Shown here piece after piece: positions 45,784-58,964 of a stretch of 64,000 nt of DNA; the stretch's first letter is position 1, and the number at the start of each line of letters is the position of its first letter. The notes under the pieces are model-generated. The model was not told where the DNA came from and made no database searches. It saw only the letters and a list, made by a program, of their open reading frames with translations. Source of the DNA: Batkoa obscura (taxonomy: Eukaryota > Entomophthoromycota > Entomophthoromycetes > Entomophthorales > Batkoaceae); contig JASVEC010000026.1 of the NCBI GenBank assembly GCA_030770535.1, positions 124,001 to 188,000 on the forward strand, given 5' to 3'. The position numbers and the translations under genes were made by a program.

Positions 45784-48700
45784 TTAAGCCGAAAGATTAT
45801 GTTGCGGATTCATCAATTGAGCTTTTGTATTACTTTTTGAATCCGTTATATTTTTTGAACCCACTGATACATCAGCTGCCTTAGGTGCTGAAGAATGGGA
45901 TCTTCTCATATTAGTAATGGATGTTTTTGATCTTGATAAAGGTCGACGATATTCCCTATCCTCACTAATGGATGGTAATCTTTCCGCTCCATCTCGATGC
46001 GTTAAATATTGTAACGAAAAGCTATCCCCTTGTTTAGCTGCTTTACCAAACCAGTGTAATGCGGCAGCTACATTAGCTGGATCAAATTTATCCGCACCAT
46101 TAGTTACTTTGGTTGATGAACTATTATTAGTTACCCTATAAAATGAACTTAAAAAACTAGAAGCTAAGGTTGGACTTTGTATATTTTGCTTTGGAAAATC
46201 TACTTCATTATCACCCAAGAAACCTTTATATTCTTTAGGTACGGATGGAAGAGATAGGTACAAAATTCCTAATTCTCTTTGAGCTACAACATGGGATTCT
46301 TTAGCTGCTATTGTAAATAATCTTAAAGCTTCCATTTGTTGTTTTTGTTCACATTGATCATTATGTTCATTGGCTTTGGGTTCATTGTTCGTTGGTCTTT
46401 TGGACATGGAATCTAATAATATGGTACCCTTAGTAACGATTCGATCCACTACTTCTTTCTTGACACTCATAGCTGCCATAGTCATATCCCAATACGCTTT
46501 ACCTTCATCACTTAAATCAAGGATCGATCCTGGTACAAATAATGAAATTAATTGAAGATCTCGGAATAAATATTTAGGTCGAGTACGTCGAAATATCCTT
46601 TCAAGTTCATTTACAATGGAATCAGTACCTGGGCTTTCACTCGAAGTTATATTAGCTACTACCAATAATTCTAAAGCAAAAAACATATGCAACTTTTTTA
46701 ATGGTGAAGAATATAATGTAATTTGTGTACATAATGTATTATAATCTGCATTTGATGAATATATTGAAGATACACTTAATGGGGGACTTAAAGCATTTGA
46801 AAACGATGTGGAATTAGCTGAAGTAGATGAATCTGAAACCGGAGATTGTGAACAAGAGGAAAGGGAAACCCTTGGTGAGTTAATAAAACTAGCTTGATTT
46901 CCTTTTATTGGAGGATACAATAAACTTGAATAGAGGCTTAAATAAGGACCTTCGTTTGATTTAAGTTCAATATCATGATCTAAAGGTTCAAACTCAGTTA
47001 CTAACTCATTAAACCATTTATCTGTATATCCAGGTTTAAATGCTGAAGAAAATTCACTTAATATTAAGGCAATAATACGGAGTCGCATAATTGAAGGGAA
47101 ATTACAATTGGATGTATTGGCAAATGCATAAGCTTGATGCATACGTTTATCAATTGCTTCATCTTGAAATAAATCAAGCGAATCATTTGAAGGGTGAGTG
47201 ACGTGTGCTAACCTTAAACTAGAGATGCCTGATAACTGTGAAGAAGAATGATTGGAATGAGAAAGTGTATCTAAATTTTTATCAAATAAGAAACTTTCTT
47301 GTGTATAACCATCCGAGTACCATATGTTGGATAATATTATTTGACTAAGTGCTTGTATTTTTAAACAATAATATTGAAATCGTGTGTCTCCTGGAATAAA
47401 ATCATGGATTTTTGATTTGATTAAATAATCTTCCACTTCACTTTTTTGATAATCTTCTAATGGAGAACCAAATGCTATCTCACCAATATGGTCCCTATGT
47501 TTACCATACACTTTGGTAAGTCGGAATTGGGTATAAAATACAAACAATCGCAATGAACTTACTTTAGCTTCGCAATTGATAGTAGCTGCTCTAATTCTTC
47601 TTTCAAATTCTTGTGTAAAAGACATCCACACCTGCCTCTGTTTTGAGTAAGAATCTCTTACACTACGATTGCTTTCAAATGTACTAGATATATTACGAAT
47701 TAATCCAGAAAAATTATCTCTTGAGTATTCTTCTGGTATTGTTAACAATAAATTCCTTGCATTTTGAAATGAAACTGATTCATTAATCCTACCATAAAAT
47801 CGTGAGGATAACGATGCCATCTTAAGTGTTTCATCAATACCTCCTTCTCCATGATTGGTAAATACTGTTCCCTTTGAATAAAAACGTGCACTTCCGTTTT
47901 CATACATTGTTATTGCTTTTATCAAAGAAGTACTAACATTATGAACATCGGACGATGACTCAGATTCATTTTGATTGACACTACATGGCGTCATAAAATC
48001 CAATTTGTGAAACGGTGTTATAGTAGCATCCCCATACTCTGTGCCTTTTTTAAAGCTAGAGGAATACGACACTTTAAATAAAACGGAATGATTTGTTTTA
48101 ACTTCTTTTAAGTCACTTACTAAAGGTTTTAATTTGCCTAAAATACTTTTAAAATAATTTTCAAGACTACTTAAACTATTCCTTGAAGTTTCTGATTTTG
48201 ATTTTAGTTCTACTGAAAAAAATGTGTGTAATTCAATGATATCTTGTGATGTTAATAAAATGGTTGGAAATAAAGTAGAGCTTGTGGGTGACGGGGTTGG
48301 ACTAGATTCTATAGGTGTAAATGCATTATAAATAAAAGCTATTATAAAATGTTAATAAGTTTAAAGAAATAAAAATAAAATAAATTACAAGGAAGATCAG
48401 GTAAAACTTGATCATTATTAGATGGTACTGAAAATAAGCCTACCACTTTTTCAACAAGGTTACGAATGCGTGGATCCACATTTAAAGACCTCCTATTCCT
48501 TAAATTGATTAAAAAAACATTACAAAATTTACAAATTAATTTACCATCCAGGAACAGCGCTTGTAACTGTGGTGATATACCTATAAAGTCTTTGATGAAT
48601 TTGATATAATATTTTCTGTCTCCTCCTCTCTGATATATAATAGTCTTCACACATCCCAAATAACTAAATATTATAAGTATATTTATTAAGTGATAGCAAT

Positions 48701-49841
48701 AATATTTTACCTCTGGATAGCATATGACCTTTCCAAAAAAACGATAAAAAAAGAACTTTAACATGACTTGAATTGACGCATAATAATGAAACTGACTTGG
48801 AAGTTCCGAAAGTATCGCATGATTTAAATGTATTAGACAAGGTGGAATATATTGATCTAGTATTGATAGCAACTCAAAACAAGCGGAATCTAAAAACTTA
48901 TCGACTTCGGCAGGATTGGGCTGATTGTAAGGGGTAGAGAAATGAGAATTTATGTTTTGGTGCATAGTAAACATATTTTGAGAAAAGGATTGGGATCTTC
49001 TTCTTCCTGAAATATTGGTACGATTTAACTCTTCTTCTGGGTATAATTTTAATATTTCTTCTCCTTGATTTAGTACTTTCAATAACACTAATTCCAAAGA
49101 CCCTTTTGATGTCCAATTATGTACCTTCAAATACCTTTCCAATATTCCCATAATAAACTGTTCTCCTTTCCTTTCCTTAATCAAGGATATTATTATTGTT
49201 TTCCATAAATTCATCCTTTGAAAATATTCCTGCTCAAAAAGTGGTGAATCAAATAAGCCATACAAAAAAATATCCGGTATAGTTGATGCGCTTTCAAACG
49301 GCACTTTAGGTTTAACTAAGTCAAACAGTTTATCTGAGCATAAATTGGTAAAATATGGTGCAATAATGTCGGAGTGGGACCTAATAAAAGTAACAAACTG
49401 CTGTACTAAAACATTGTTTTTCTGGCTGAGTTCATCAAGCAAACAAAGCTTTAGTGTTGGGTCACATAACCTTTGGTCTACCAATTTAAACTGTAAATTT
49501 TGAAATACTTCTTTATAAAACGCATAAAAACTACTCGTATCCTCTTCCTTTTTAATCAAGTCATGTAGCACTTCAATTAAGTCTTGGTAAATGTAAAACT
49601 CTCTTAAAGATACTTTAAGTGCTTTTAGCTGTAGCAATAACCTTGAAATCTCTTTTGACTCTTCCAATTTTTGATGCTTTTCCGTTAGTAATAACTCTTT
49701 TAACTCATTCAATGTTGATATCTTTGAGTCTCTTATCAACAATGTTGACGGGTACGATGTTGAGCCCCTGGTATTGATTGTCAATTTAGTGCTGGTGGTA
49801 TACGAGTTTTTACCCGTTTTACTGGACAAAATGGAAGACAT
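45784..49841 (-). CDS. RasGAP-like plus Sel1-repeat protein (Dsf2/Nif1-like)
   Basis: Exons 49841..48711, 48663..48581, 48498..48389 and 48338..45784 add to 3879 nt (1292 residues). The first 430 residues look like a helical Ras-GAP domain: FFYRFFGKVICYPE followed, after splicing, by LFGMCEDYYISERRRQK and DPRIRNLVEKVVGLFS. Then comes LPSFIYNAFTPIESSP, a long region with a Ser-rich patch, and near residues 1105-1235 Sel1-type helices (EALRLFTIAAKESHVVAQRELGILYL-like and AALHWFGKAAKQGDS). The C-terminus is basic and Ser-rich. Fungal Dsf2/Nif1-type proteins combine these parts and act near mitotic entry or Cdc42/Ras signalling; this link is inference. No arginine-finger motif was verified, so GAP activity is uncertain. 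Confidence 0.72.
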
Positions 49842-51332
49842 TTAAAATTGTTTATAAGTTAGTAAATGGTTGGCATAAATCGAAGAAAGCTTCAGTTGAA
49901 TTGAAACTTTGCTATTGAGCTCCTCGTACTACTTAATAACCAAACTTGCAATTTAGAAAAAAATAGTTTCTTAGTTTAATTTCTGTTTTCTTAAAGAATC
50001 GCTGCTCAATTTTTCATTTCTAATTGAATCAATTGCTTGTTTTGGCAGGTCTTTTCAAATTTCTGGCTGGAGAAATTAAATGAGTACAATGCTAATTGAA
50101 AATGTGATTCGTAGTTAAAAAGAAAGTTCTATTTGGAAGGCTAATAAAGTGTATAAATAAAGATTGTTTTTTATTAAAAGAACTGGAATTCAAAAATATT
50201 AAAAAAAGACTAGAATTTATTAATAAAATAAAACAATTTATTAGTTTAATTTTAAAATATATTTAATATTAAGCCTAAAAGGTTAATTATATAATTATCT
50301 AGATCAAAACACAAATCCTCTTTTTGATTTATTTTTTAAGAATCATTAGTCAACTAAACACAGGTGAATTCGAACCAATCAAACCTCCACCCCTTTTTAA
50401 GAGTTGTCTTTCTTTTATGTGAAACACTACCACCATATATTAAATGTTGTAATAAATGAATGAATGGATAAAGTAAAAACCAAATATAAATTCTATTTTT
50501 CATATTTTTAAATTGTTCAACGGATATTAATTTTATAAACTAATGTTTTAATTATGATATCTCTTATTACATCATAGAATCGAAGGGTGGAGGATGATGA
50601 GTTTAAGTGGCTTTTAAAGTTAATTTACAAATGGAACTTTTATTTTAGAACTTTATTCATTTAAAGTTGTAAAGTTATAAATGTTTAAATAATGACTTTT
50701 AATATTCTTTTGTGAAAAAGTTAAAAGGTTAAATAACTTGTGTTTATTTAGTTAAAAACGGCAGATTTTAATGTGAAGTATTATTGTTAATAATAAGCTT
50801 GAATTTCATTTTTTAGAATCTACTATTTTGAAAATACTAAAATATTGAATGTTATAGCCATTGCACTATAAAAACGAAAAACATTAAAGTAGACAAAAAT
50901 AATGAAATATTTTGGTAAATTATTATAGAGGCTGTAAACCAAATTAAAGAATATTGTACATTTAGTCAAACGCAGAAACATTTAAATTTTATCTTAGAAT
51001 TTAAATTTTGAACGTTAATTAAATTTCAGGGATAAAAGCTTAAATCATTGAAATAAATGGATTTCTCATTTACAGTTAAATTGATAATTAACCTCAAAAA
51101 ATTATACTCAATTAACCAAAACAATAAGTTAATATGAAACTACTTTACCCAAATTATTATTTAAAACCTTGTTAGAATTAAATATAAAGAATAAAACTCA
51201 CAGATAGCAAGTAATAACTAAAACACGAAAATATCACTATAAATAACGATTCATACTTTAAAAATTATTTTATTATTTAAATGATAAATGTAACCTGTTG
51301 TCTCAATTTAAAAATATACAAGTAACAACAGA
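49842..51332. other. Intergenic, no gene seen
   Basis: About 1.5 kb without a supported frame. Confidence 0.4.
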
Positions 51333-54300
51333 TTATCCTTGAGGTTTAATTCTAGTAGTATCATATGATCGAACCACCTCCGTTTGTCCAGATTCGTTTT
51401 GCGAAAATGCAAACCCTCTACCTTTACGCATCCTTTGAATCATACGTACCTTATGTACTGCTTTACGGAATCTTTCCATTCTGGGTCGATAATCCGGTAT
51501 ATTAAATTTCTGAATCTCTTGTACAATATGGTATGATCTAGGGCGCCACATACGTTGGATACTAAATTAAGTTAATAAATTTTGTAAAAAAATCGTAATA
51601 TAAACTTACTATTTCCAGAAATAATCTCTTGATAAACATATGCATGGAATAATAAGAATGGTCATCCAAAAGTATCCAGAACTAAAGATTATAGGTACCA
51701 AGCCATTGTATTCATTAGCCAAGTTAACTCTAGGTGCTACTGACCCATAGATACTAAACACGATAAACCAAATGATTAATGAGCCTGGAATGGCCATGAC
51801 GGTATATTTGGTCCAATTGCTATTTAAATTAATTAGTTATTTAGTTGATAAATAGAAGCTTATAATTACTCTGTTAACAATGCAGCCTTGCAAAGTACTG
51901 TTACCAATACTGTAGAGTAAATAGTAACACCCATGTACTCATATCCTCCCATATAACCAATACCAAAAAGTGGTATACCTGTATTAAAAGAAAGTACAAT
52001 CACGAAAAACAAGATCTAAAACGAATTGATTAGTAAATGGCAAACAATAATGACAATAAATAATACTATTGAATGGATGATAGCATTGATTGTTGATCCC
52101 CAGAACGTTTTAACATTGAAAATTAATTTTTTCTGTCCAATTTTATACATTTCCGGGTAACGATCCAACATCCTAGCTGACACATGTTGATCAAAGATAC
52201 CAATCATTAAAGGTGGAAATACGGTGAATAAAACATTGTAAAATGTACTCGTCCATGATTCATAAACAGTTTGTCCTGAAAAAGCATTGAAAAAGGTAAA
52301 GAAAAATTGGGTCATATTAAGACAAATATTCTTATAAAACGAAAATAAAATAAGTCGACTCAATCGTTGATATGACCATGCTCCATGTACCAATAATAAC
52401 TTTCTAAGGAATCGAAATTGAGAAATAGCAAAATCCGATGATCGAGCTGCTTGAAGTCCTTCCATCCCGTTAATTCCAACACCTACGTGAGCTGCTTGGA
52501 TCATACTCACATCATTAGCACCGTCACCTATAGCTAGGGTAATAGCAGATGATTTTTTTTTTACAAGTTTGACTATCAAAGCTTTTTGCAATGGAGAAAC
52601 ACGACAGCAAATGACAGCTTTGCATTTAGTTGCTAAATCATAAAATAAAGCTTCACATTCATTGCTCAACGCAAAATTAAGCGTTTTTCCATCGATAATA
52701 AGCGCTAGAGATTCAACTCCGGCATCTCTTGCAGTACCACTTTGTAAAGCATCCAATTTTTTTTCAAGTAAATGTCTAAGCCCATCAGAGGTGTCTTCGT
52801 TACAAACAACCAAAGTCATATCCTCCTGTAGTAGTTTACAAGAGAATCCTATATTAATTGCTGTTTCTTGACGATCTCCAGTTAAAACCCAAATCTTGAT
52901 TCCTGCCTGCGCAAGTGTAAAAATTGTTTCGGGTACTCCATCCTGTAATTTATCTTCAATAGCAGTTGCTCCAATCAATATCAAGTCTTTTTCTATTAAC
53001 TCTGCTGCTTTATCTAATTCTTCACCTCGATTATCTAATGTAGTGGCTGCTCTATCGAATACCTTACACCATTCTTGATATTCATCTTCATCAAGTTCGC
53101 GTACTGCCATACATAAAGTTCGTAATCCATCACAAGCATAATCCTCTAACTGTCTTAAAGTAGTATCAATTATCTTTGAAGATGAACTTTCTTTTGCCAA
53201 TCTTTCTAAAATTACGGTATCTGCTCCTTTTACATATAATTTAAGAGTTCCATCCGGACATCTGAAGATAGCTGACATACGCTTACGAGTTGAGTTAAAT
53301 TCACAAACATTTAGAAGTTGATATTCCAACGATTCTCCGTTTCTTTCAATTGTGACTGATTTGGGCCTTCTAGTAGTAAAAACATAACCTAGTGTGGCTG
53401 CTCCTTCAACAAGGGCACCTTCATCTGGAGAAGCTGCTTGATAGATAAAAGCTAAAACAATTAGTTTAACTCTTTAATTTGATTAAAAAACTTACATCCA
53501 TCTGGTTTCTTTTCAGGAATTACAGTATGACAAATAGACAAAAGCACAAAAAAATCGTCAATAAATCTACCTTGAGGGGTATTGTTAACCACTTCTGATT
53601 TTAGCGTTTCAAAATCATGTTTTGTAATGTCTTCATCGTTTCCAAGTTTAATTTTACCAGGTTCTACTTTTTCTACGTAAGGGATGCCATTGATTATACA
53701 CTCTTTAAACTCCATGATATTACATGTTAACGTACCAGTTTTATCCGAAAATATATATTCAATCTATAATTTTTATATTAAAAATGATCTACTGATTATA
53801 AAAAAGCTTACTTGTCCCAACTCTTCAACTAAAGAAGAAGTTCTTGCTAATGCTGGTGTATCTGATTTTGCATAATACATATCTAAATCTGAATTAATAA
53901 GTTCAGACTGTTGAAATTTTACCACTTCAATAGTAACGATAAGTCTAAAAACAGGTTAATAAGAGAATGTGTTTAAAGTATATAAACTTACGAAATGGGA
54001 ATTAAATTATTTAACAAAATAATAAATGTTAAAATATTTCTTCCAAAATTGGTCCAGTTTTGCGAGGCTGTATTTCCTTGAAGTAAATAGCCCATTTGAG
54101 AACTTTTAGTATACTAAAAAAATATTAATTTGAATTTTCTAAATTGAAATTATTTTTCCTACTGCATAGTAAAGGTTCATTGACGAGCAAAATAAAGCCA
54201 TGACCAATAAGATAATAAAAAGATATGCAATTTGAGTGTTTGTCATTCTAACCATATTTGTAATTTTAATAGGAGCTGAAGAAGCATTGCGCATAAGCTT

Positions 54301-55528
54301 AGTGTCATGTCCAGTGAAAATAACAGCTGCATAAACCCAATCTGTATTTCTTAGCATTGCACCCTAAAAAACGGCATTAAAATTAATTAAATCTTTATGT
54401 TATTAATAAATACTCTTAATAAAATTTGAGTAGGGTCTAAAGGTAATTGTTTTTCGGTCCCATTAATATTCATAATTAATGTTCCGGTATAAGTATATAA
54501 ACTATCGTTTGGGCCTTCAGATTTAATCATTCCTATTAAATCTAAATTATATTCTCCAATAATAAACAAATTTAACTACCTTTTAAACTAGCAATTTGGG
54601 CGGGAGAGATTAAATCGGAAGTTTCTGAAAGTGCTTGTTTTACTTTTAAATTTGTTTCACTATTAAAAATTAATTTATAAAAAAACAATTCACATAAAAA
54701 CAAACCCATCTAAATTGGAAGTTTCAATATAACATAGACCTTCCGGTTCAGAACTTGAAAGCAAAAGTAAATCTGAAGGAAAATTTTCAAAATTTTCAAT
54801 CCTAACAATATCGCCCACTTTAATTTCGCTCCATGAGAGCTCTTCAAACACGTCATTCCTTAACACCTTTGTTTTGCGGGAATTGGTTTCATAATCCGAC
54901 TTATGTCTTTTATAATCCTCAATAACTTCTTTAATACCTGTAAAAAATAAGACCACGCACAGCGGCACTATTGTACTGTATTTATTTGTTGGAGAAATAT
55001 CTGGTATTAACTAAACTTTATTTTAATTTTAATTTTAATTTTTAATTTTAATTTTACCTGAATGATTGAAGTAAATAAGAAAAAAATATTAGCATAATTC
55101 GAAAATTGCTCAAATAAAAACTTTGGTAAAAAAGTCAATATATTATACTTTGATGTTGCTATTGAATTCTTCAAAAAACCGCTGTTCATGCTTGTATTAT
55201 TTAAATAAATATCTCTAGGTATACTAGGCCTTGGTCGATTAGCCAAATCCTTTAACGTTTGTATCATACCACTAAACATGCTTTTGCTTGGTTTCTCATT
55301 TTTGTATTCTTGTTCCGTATTGTTAATACCCCTATCATTGATAAGGTTTGTTGCTGACATCTCATATCCTTGATTTTCTACCGAACGTGAATTCCTTGAA
55401 CCATCGGTATTGGTTGTAAACTCAGAAGATATGGAGGGGTGTTTGACGTTTAAATTATTTCTTGCCATATTTCCAGTGTTCGCACTGGAAGCACTCAAGT
55501 CGTCAAAATCAGATTGAAAAGGATTCAC
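51333..55528 (-). CDS. DRS2: P4-ATPase phospholipid flippase, Drs2/ATP8A type
   Basis: Twelve exons: 55528..55058, 55010..54706, 54659..54580, 54541..54414, 54363..54163, 54113..53992, 53944..53812, 53763..53496, 53451..52055, 52015..51870, 51819..51610, 51561..51333. They sum to 3690 nt (1229 residues) and every junction keeps frame. The enzyme flips phosphatidylserine and PE to the cytosolic leaflet in Golgi/endosome membranes, with a Cdc50 partner. Seen: TKYN-like [46 protein letters not shown] (Asp about 487), [47 protein letters not shown], and GRGFAFSQ, the Drs2 autoinhibitory C-tail motif. No ATG lies at the 55528 end (GTG there); first in-frame ATG is at 55468. Confidence 0.92.
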
Positions 55529-55587
55529 TTTGAAAAATTAATGGATTTAAAAGTTAGAGTTGGAATCCTAATATAGCTTAATAGTTC

Positions 55588-55818
55588 TCAATCCTTTAAA
55601 TTAAAGGGAATGTTAAGCCACTTAAAATAGGTTTTACTTGCTTGTCTACCAAGAAATAATCGTTTGGCGGTTGGGCTTGAGTAGCCAATCATTATAGCCA
55701 TTTTAAACGATTTTTCTGCATCATAAATAATTTCACCGTACCTTATGTTTTCTAATTTCTTTTTGTTGTCAAATATTAGTAGCAATAACAAAGCATTTTT
55801 TCTATATTTGGTAAACAC
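55588..55818 (-). CDS. Possible upstream exon or small gene before the flippase
   Basis: A 76-codon open frame without an ATG at its start (GTG); the first ATG is inside (LKEKS-like end MAIMIGYSSPTAKRLFLGRQASK). The amino-acid mix is balanced and unlike random AT-rich translation. A donor-like GTAAAA inside it (genomic about 55650) could splice to TTTCAAAG at 55529 and form an ATG across the junction. It may be a 5' exon of the flippase or a remnant; not resolved. Confidence 0.25.
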   Translation of the reverse strand: MFTKYRKNALLLLLIFDNKKKLENIRYGEIIYDAEKSFKMAIMIGYSSPTAKRLFLGRQASKTYFKWLNIPFNLKD

Positions 55819-56511
55819 AATGCTTTTTTATTGATTATGCTTAAAAATATATTAATTTGTTATTTAACCCTCTCAGTTACGAAAATAAATCTGATATTGT
55901 TGGATAAAACCAGATAAAATATGTTTGTTTTTGTTTATTTATTGAAGAATAATAAGTATTATCAAGTAGGTATCGCTCTTGAAGATTACAAAGTTCATTT
56001 GCCTTTGTTTAAATAGAAAAATAATTTTTAGTATTAACAATATATTTGCTATTGGTGTCTAAATTAGATTTTAAATATAATTATAGTAGGATTAAATTAG
56101 AAAGGGTAGAAAAAATCATTCATATTCATAATATATTATAAATCTATAAATTTGTGAGTATTCCCATTATTTATAGTTTCAACAATAATAAAATCTTATA
56201 TAATTTAGATTGTAGCTTAAAAAGGTAACTAATTTTTAAATAATTTTACAAAAAAATTCCTTTTCGCTATGAAAACGGATATCAATATAAAGATAAAAAT
56301 AAGCTATTTTATTTAACAATATAAATCAAGGATTTCGAACTTAATAATAGTGATAAATACTGTGTCTAAGTATATGCTCTAGCATTTACATTATTAAAAA
56401 CAAATTTAATTCTAAATCTTAGAGATTAAAAGTCCCATTTTTAAACTGATCCAAATTAAATAAAAAATTATAGCAGGGTTTATAATTTACAAGATTGTTT
56501 TAATATAAAAA
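55819..56511. other. Intergenic, mL54 promoter side
   Basis: AT-rich, nothing specific. Confidence 0.4.
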
Positions 56512-56905
56512 ATGAGTTTATTTAAACACAGTCTCTATAGAGTGAAAACAACAGAAATAACAAGGGGGGTATTTAATTTAAGAAGGTTACAAAGTAATAA
56601 AGCTGAGTCCACTACAAATGAAGGTAATTTTATACTAATTAGATAATAATTAATTAGATAATTAATATTTAATAGAAAAAAATGTCAGACCAGCATCTTC
56701 AGTGCCACATGGAACCGTACTCAAAGGAATAAATTTTATGAAAGGAAAGAGTGATCCTATGGCTAAGGAGGATAGTGAGTATCCAGAATGGTTATGGACA
56801 CTTTTAGATGCTAAAGTTAAAAATGACGATGTCTTTTCAAGAGAATATCAACGTAAAGTTAATAAGGATGCTATTAAGGCTAAGAACTTTTTAAAGAAAC
56901 GTTAA
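56512..56905 (+). CDS. Mitochondrial large-subunit ribosomal protein mL54
   Basis: Exons 56512..56623 and 56676..56905 (intron 52 nt) give 113 residues. The basic N-terminus (MSLFKHSLYRVKTTEITRG) fits a mitochondrial import signal. The core matches the mL54 (yeast Mrpl37) pattern: GTVLKGINFMKGKSDP, then DSEYPEWLWTLLD, then a helical Lys-rich end (KAKNFLKKR). Short but clearly recognisable by the D-x-EYP-x-WLW motif. Next gene, TAF13, is convergent. Confidence 0.88.
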
Positions 56906-57071
56906 TAGTATTTATGAAAAAGAAAAAGAATAAAGTTTTTATTAGAATTAAATTTAAATTTCATTAAATGTTTTAAAACAGTTATAGATTTCAACAAGTT
57001 ATTACAATCTTTATTTAAATAAACCACGCTACTCATTCAATTTAAATATTAAAATAATTAGCATTAACCCA

Positions 57072-57442
57072 TCAATCTTTAACCTCCTCTTGATCAAATA
57101 ACATTTTAGCTCTACTGATCACCTCATTCATGTACAATAGCTCCTCAATACGTGCCAATTTTTTATCGTCATTATTCAAGGCTTTTTTAAAGTCATCCAA
57201 TTTTAAGCGTCTATTTTCTTTGTTTGAAAAGTCACACGCTTTGGAGCACACATCGAATAAAAAATCCATTAATATCCCTTCCATCACTTCTACACTTTCT
57301 TGTAATGGGTATTCTACATCTCCGCCACCATACATCAGAGTGGGTACTAAAGAAATAAATCTTAGTATGCGGTTATTTTTATATTGAATAGTTAATTACT
57401 TTCTTTTCCAAAATGTAATCTTTTTGGTTGTCGATTGTCCAT
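57072..57442 (-). CDS. TAF13: TFIID subunit TAF13
   Basis: Exons 57442..57400 and 57346..57072 (intron 53 nt) give 105 residues. The histone-fold part begins LMYGGGDVEYPLQESVEV, matching the MYGFGD...P-x-ESV pattern of TAF13, followed by helix DFLFDVCSKAC, LKLDDFKKAL and the end ARIEELLYMNEVISRAK (the family's R-x-x-ELL-x-MNE). TAF13 pairs with TAF11 in TFIID and supports TBP loading. The protein is about as short as yeast homologues' fold region, without a long N-terminal extension. Start ATG at 57442 follows the first exon MDNRQPKRLHFGKE. Confidence 0.87.
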
Positions 57443-57801
57443 TAGTTTTTTGATTAAAAAATTAAAGTTTGGAAGATTTTATACTTTTTTTAATTATGAG
57501 AATGTTTTTTTGTCACTAATGAATATAGATTCAATTTGTAAATTTAATCAGGATAGAAATTTAATCTCAAGTAATAAGGGTTTGAAAATTATTTTAAAAA
57601 AATAAAGGCAAGAAATATTTATTATTAAAAATTGTAAATATTAATAAAATTCCCACGAGTTTATCCATGTTGGCATTAGAACCTTTCTTGATACATTATG
57701 AAGTGTCTCATATGCACTTGGTATAACCAATATAATAAAGAATAAAGAAGTAGTTAGCTTATAGTTTATACTTGAATCACTAATATTTAATTCTTTAAGA
57801 T
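57443..57801. other. Intergenic, no gene seen
   Basis: AT-rich, 360 bp. Confidence 0.4.
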
Positions 57802-58700
57802 TTAAAAAAGATAGAAAAAGCGAAAGAATTGTTTAAGAGCGGCATCTAATGTATCCGTATGAATCTTGTTGATATGCTTACATTGAATTAATTTGCTTTC
57901 TTCTGTATGCAAATCACTATTTAAAATAATACCGTCAAGTATCTCACTAATAAAATTTAAATTTAAAAAATGAATACTTTGAATGTCTAATACTAAGGAA
58001 ATCGAACTTAATAATTTTTTTGTTAAATTATTAGTATATATTTCTTTTGGAGTTGATGATTTAAAGAAACCAAAGCTAAATGTAGTAAATATTGGATCAA
58101 AACAATCTAAAACAGCGATATTACTATCTTCGATTAACTTTATGTTATTTTGTTTAGAAGTAATAGTGAAATAAGGGCTATTATAGTTTAACAACTCAAT
58201 ACTTTTCAATTTTTTAAATTGTCAAAGTATTTAATATCAAAGTTAGGAAACCCCTTAATTCTAAACTGAGTTAAGGTCAAAGTTGATATTGAGACTCATT
58301 TTAGTAAAATTACAATCGTCAGGTTTTAAATCTGATACTTTTAGCTTACTAAAATCTGCTTTGATAGTATCCAGAGTCCCCATTGAAGTTTAAGCCAGCA
58401 TAGCCATTTATTGTCAATACTTTTAGCTTGTATGAGTTTAAATAATTAATAGCATCTTGGATAATCACATCATCTGCACCAATTTTAAATGGTTGAAGCT
58501 GGTTTAAATAACTTCCAGATAATTGTAAGAATTGAAATTTTATCTAACCATTATTATACTACATTAAATACAGTATTTATATTCACAAAACATGTTATGT
58601 CTTATCATATTGTTTACCTGTTCTAAAGCTTGAAACTTTTATAATATTTCAAGCATCCTTCCTATTTCAAACACTGACAATGCTTGTTCATTATACTTAC
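57802..58700 (-). pseudogene. Broken F-box/LRR-like gene, minus strand
   Basis: The open piece 58209..57802 (135 codons) is a C-terminal stretch with leucine-rich irregular repeats. Upstream, blocks continue in changing frames: RIKGFPNFDIKYFDNL near 58240, DFSKLKVSDLKPDDCNFTKMS near 58330 and IIQDAINYLNSYKLKVLTINGYAG near 58430. The last resembles the block in the plus-strand relic at 59440 (ENIIEYLNSYKLNVLEL). At least two frame breaks are needed. The N-terminal F-box end was not found. Confidence 0.5.
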
Positions 58701-58964
58701 CAGATTCTTTTGTATAAATTTGAATTTTCTCTGAAATAAAGCGTTTAGTGGATGATTAGTTTAGTCCAAACTAAAATAAATTATTTTCGACTATTTGACC
58801 ATAAAGCAATATACATTTTTAGTATTATTTTAAATTGTACTTTATAAAAATACGATAAATAACCAAAATTTATAAAAAAATTATACAGCTCTTTCCCTCC
58901 CTTTTAACTTTACTTTAATATACCAATAAAATTTAATTTTCTACTAGAAATTGGGTTAGAGGAG

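Noticed and set aside
50340-50400. GAATTCGAACC, like a reversed tRNA B-box
   Set aside because: No matching A-box or cloverleaf could be laid out at the right distance.
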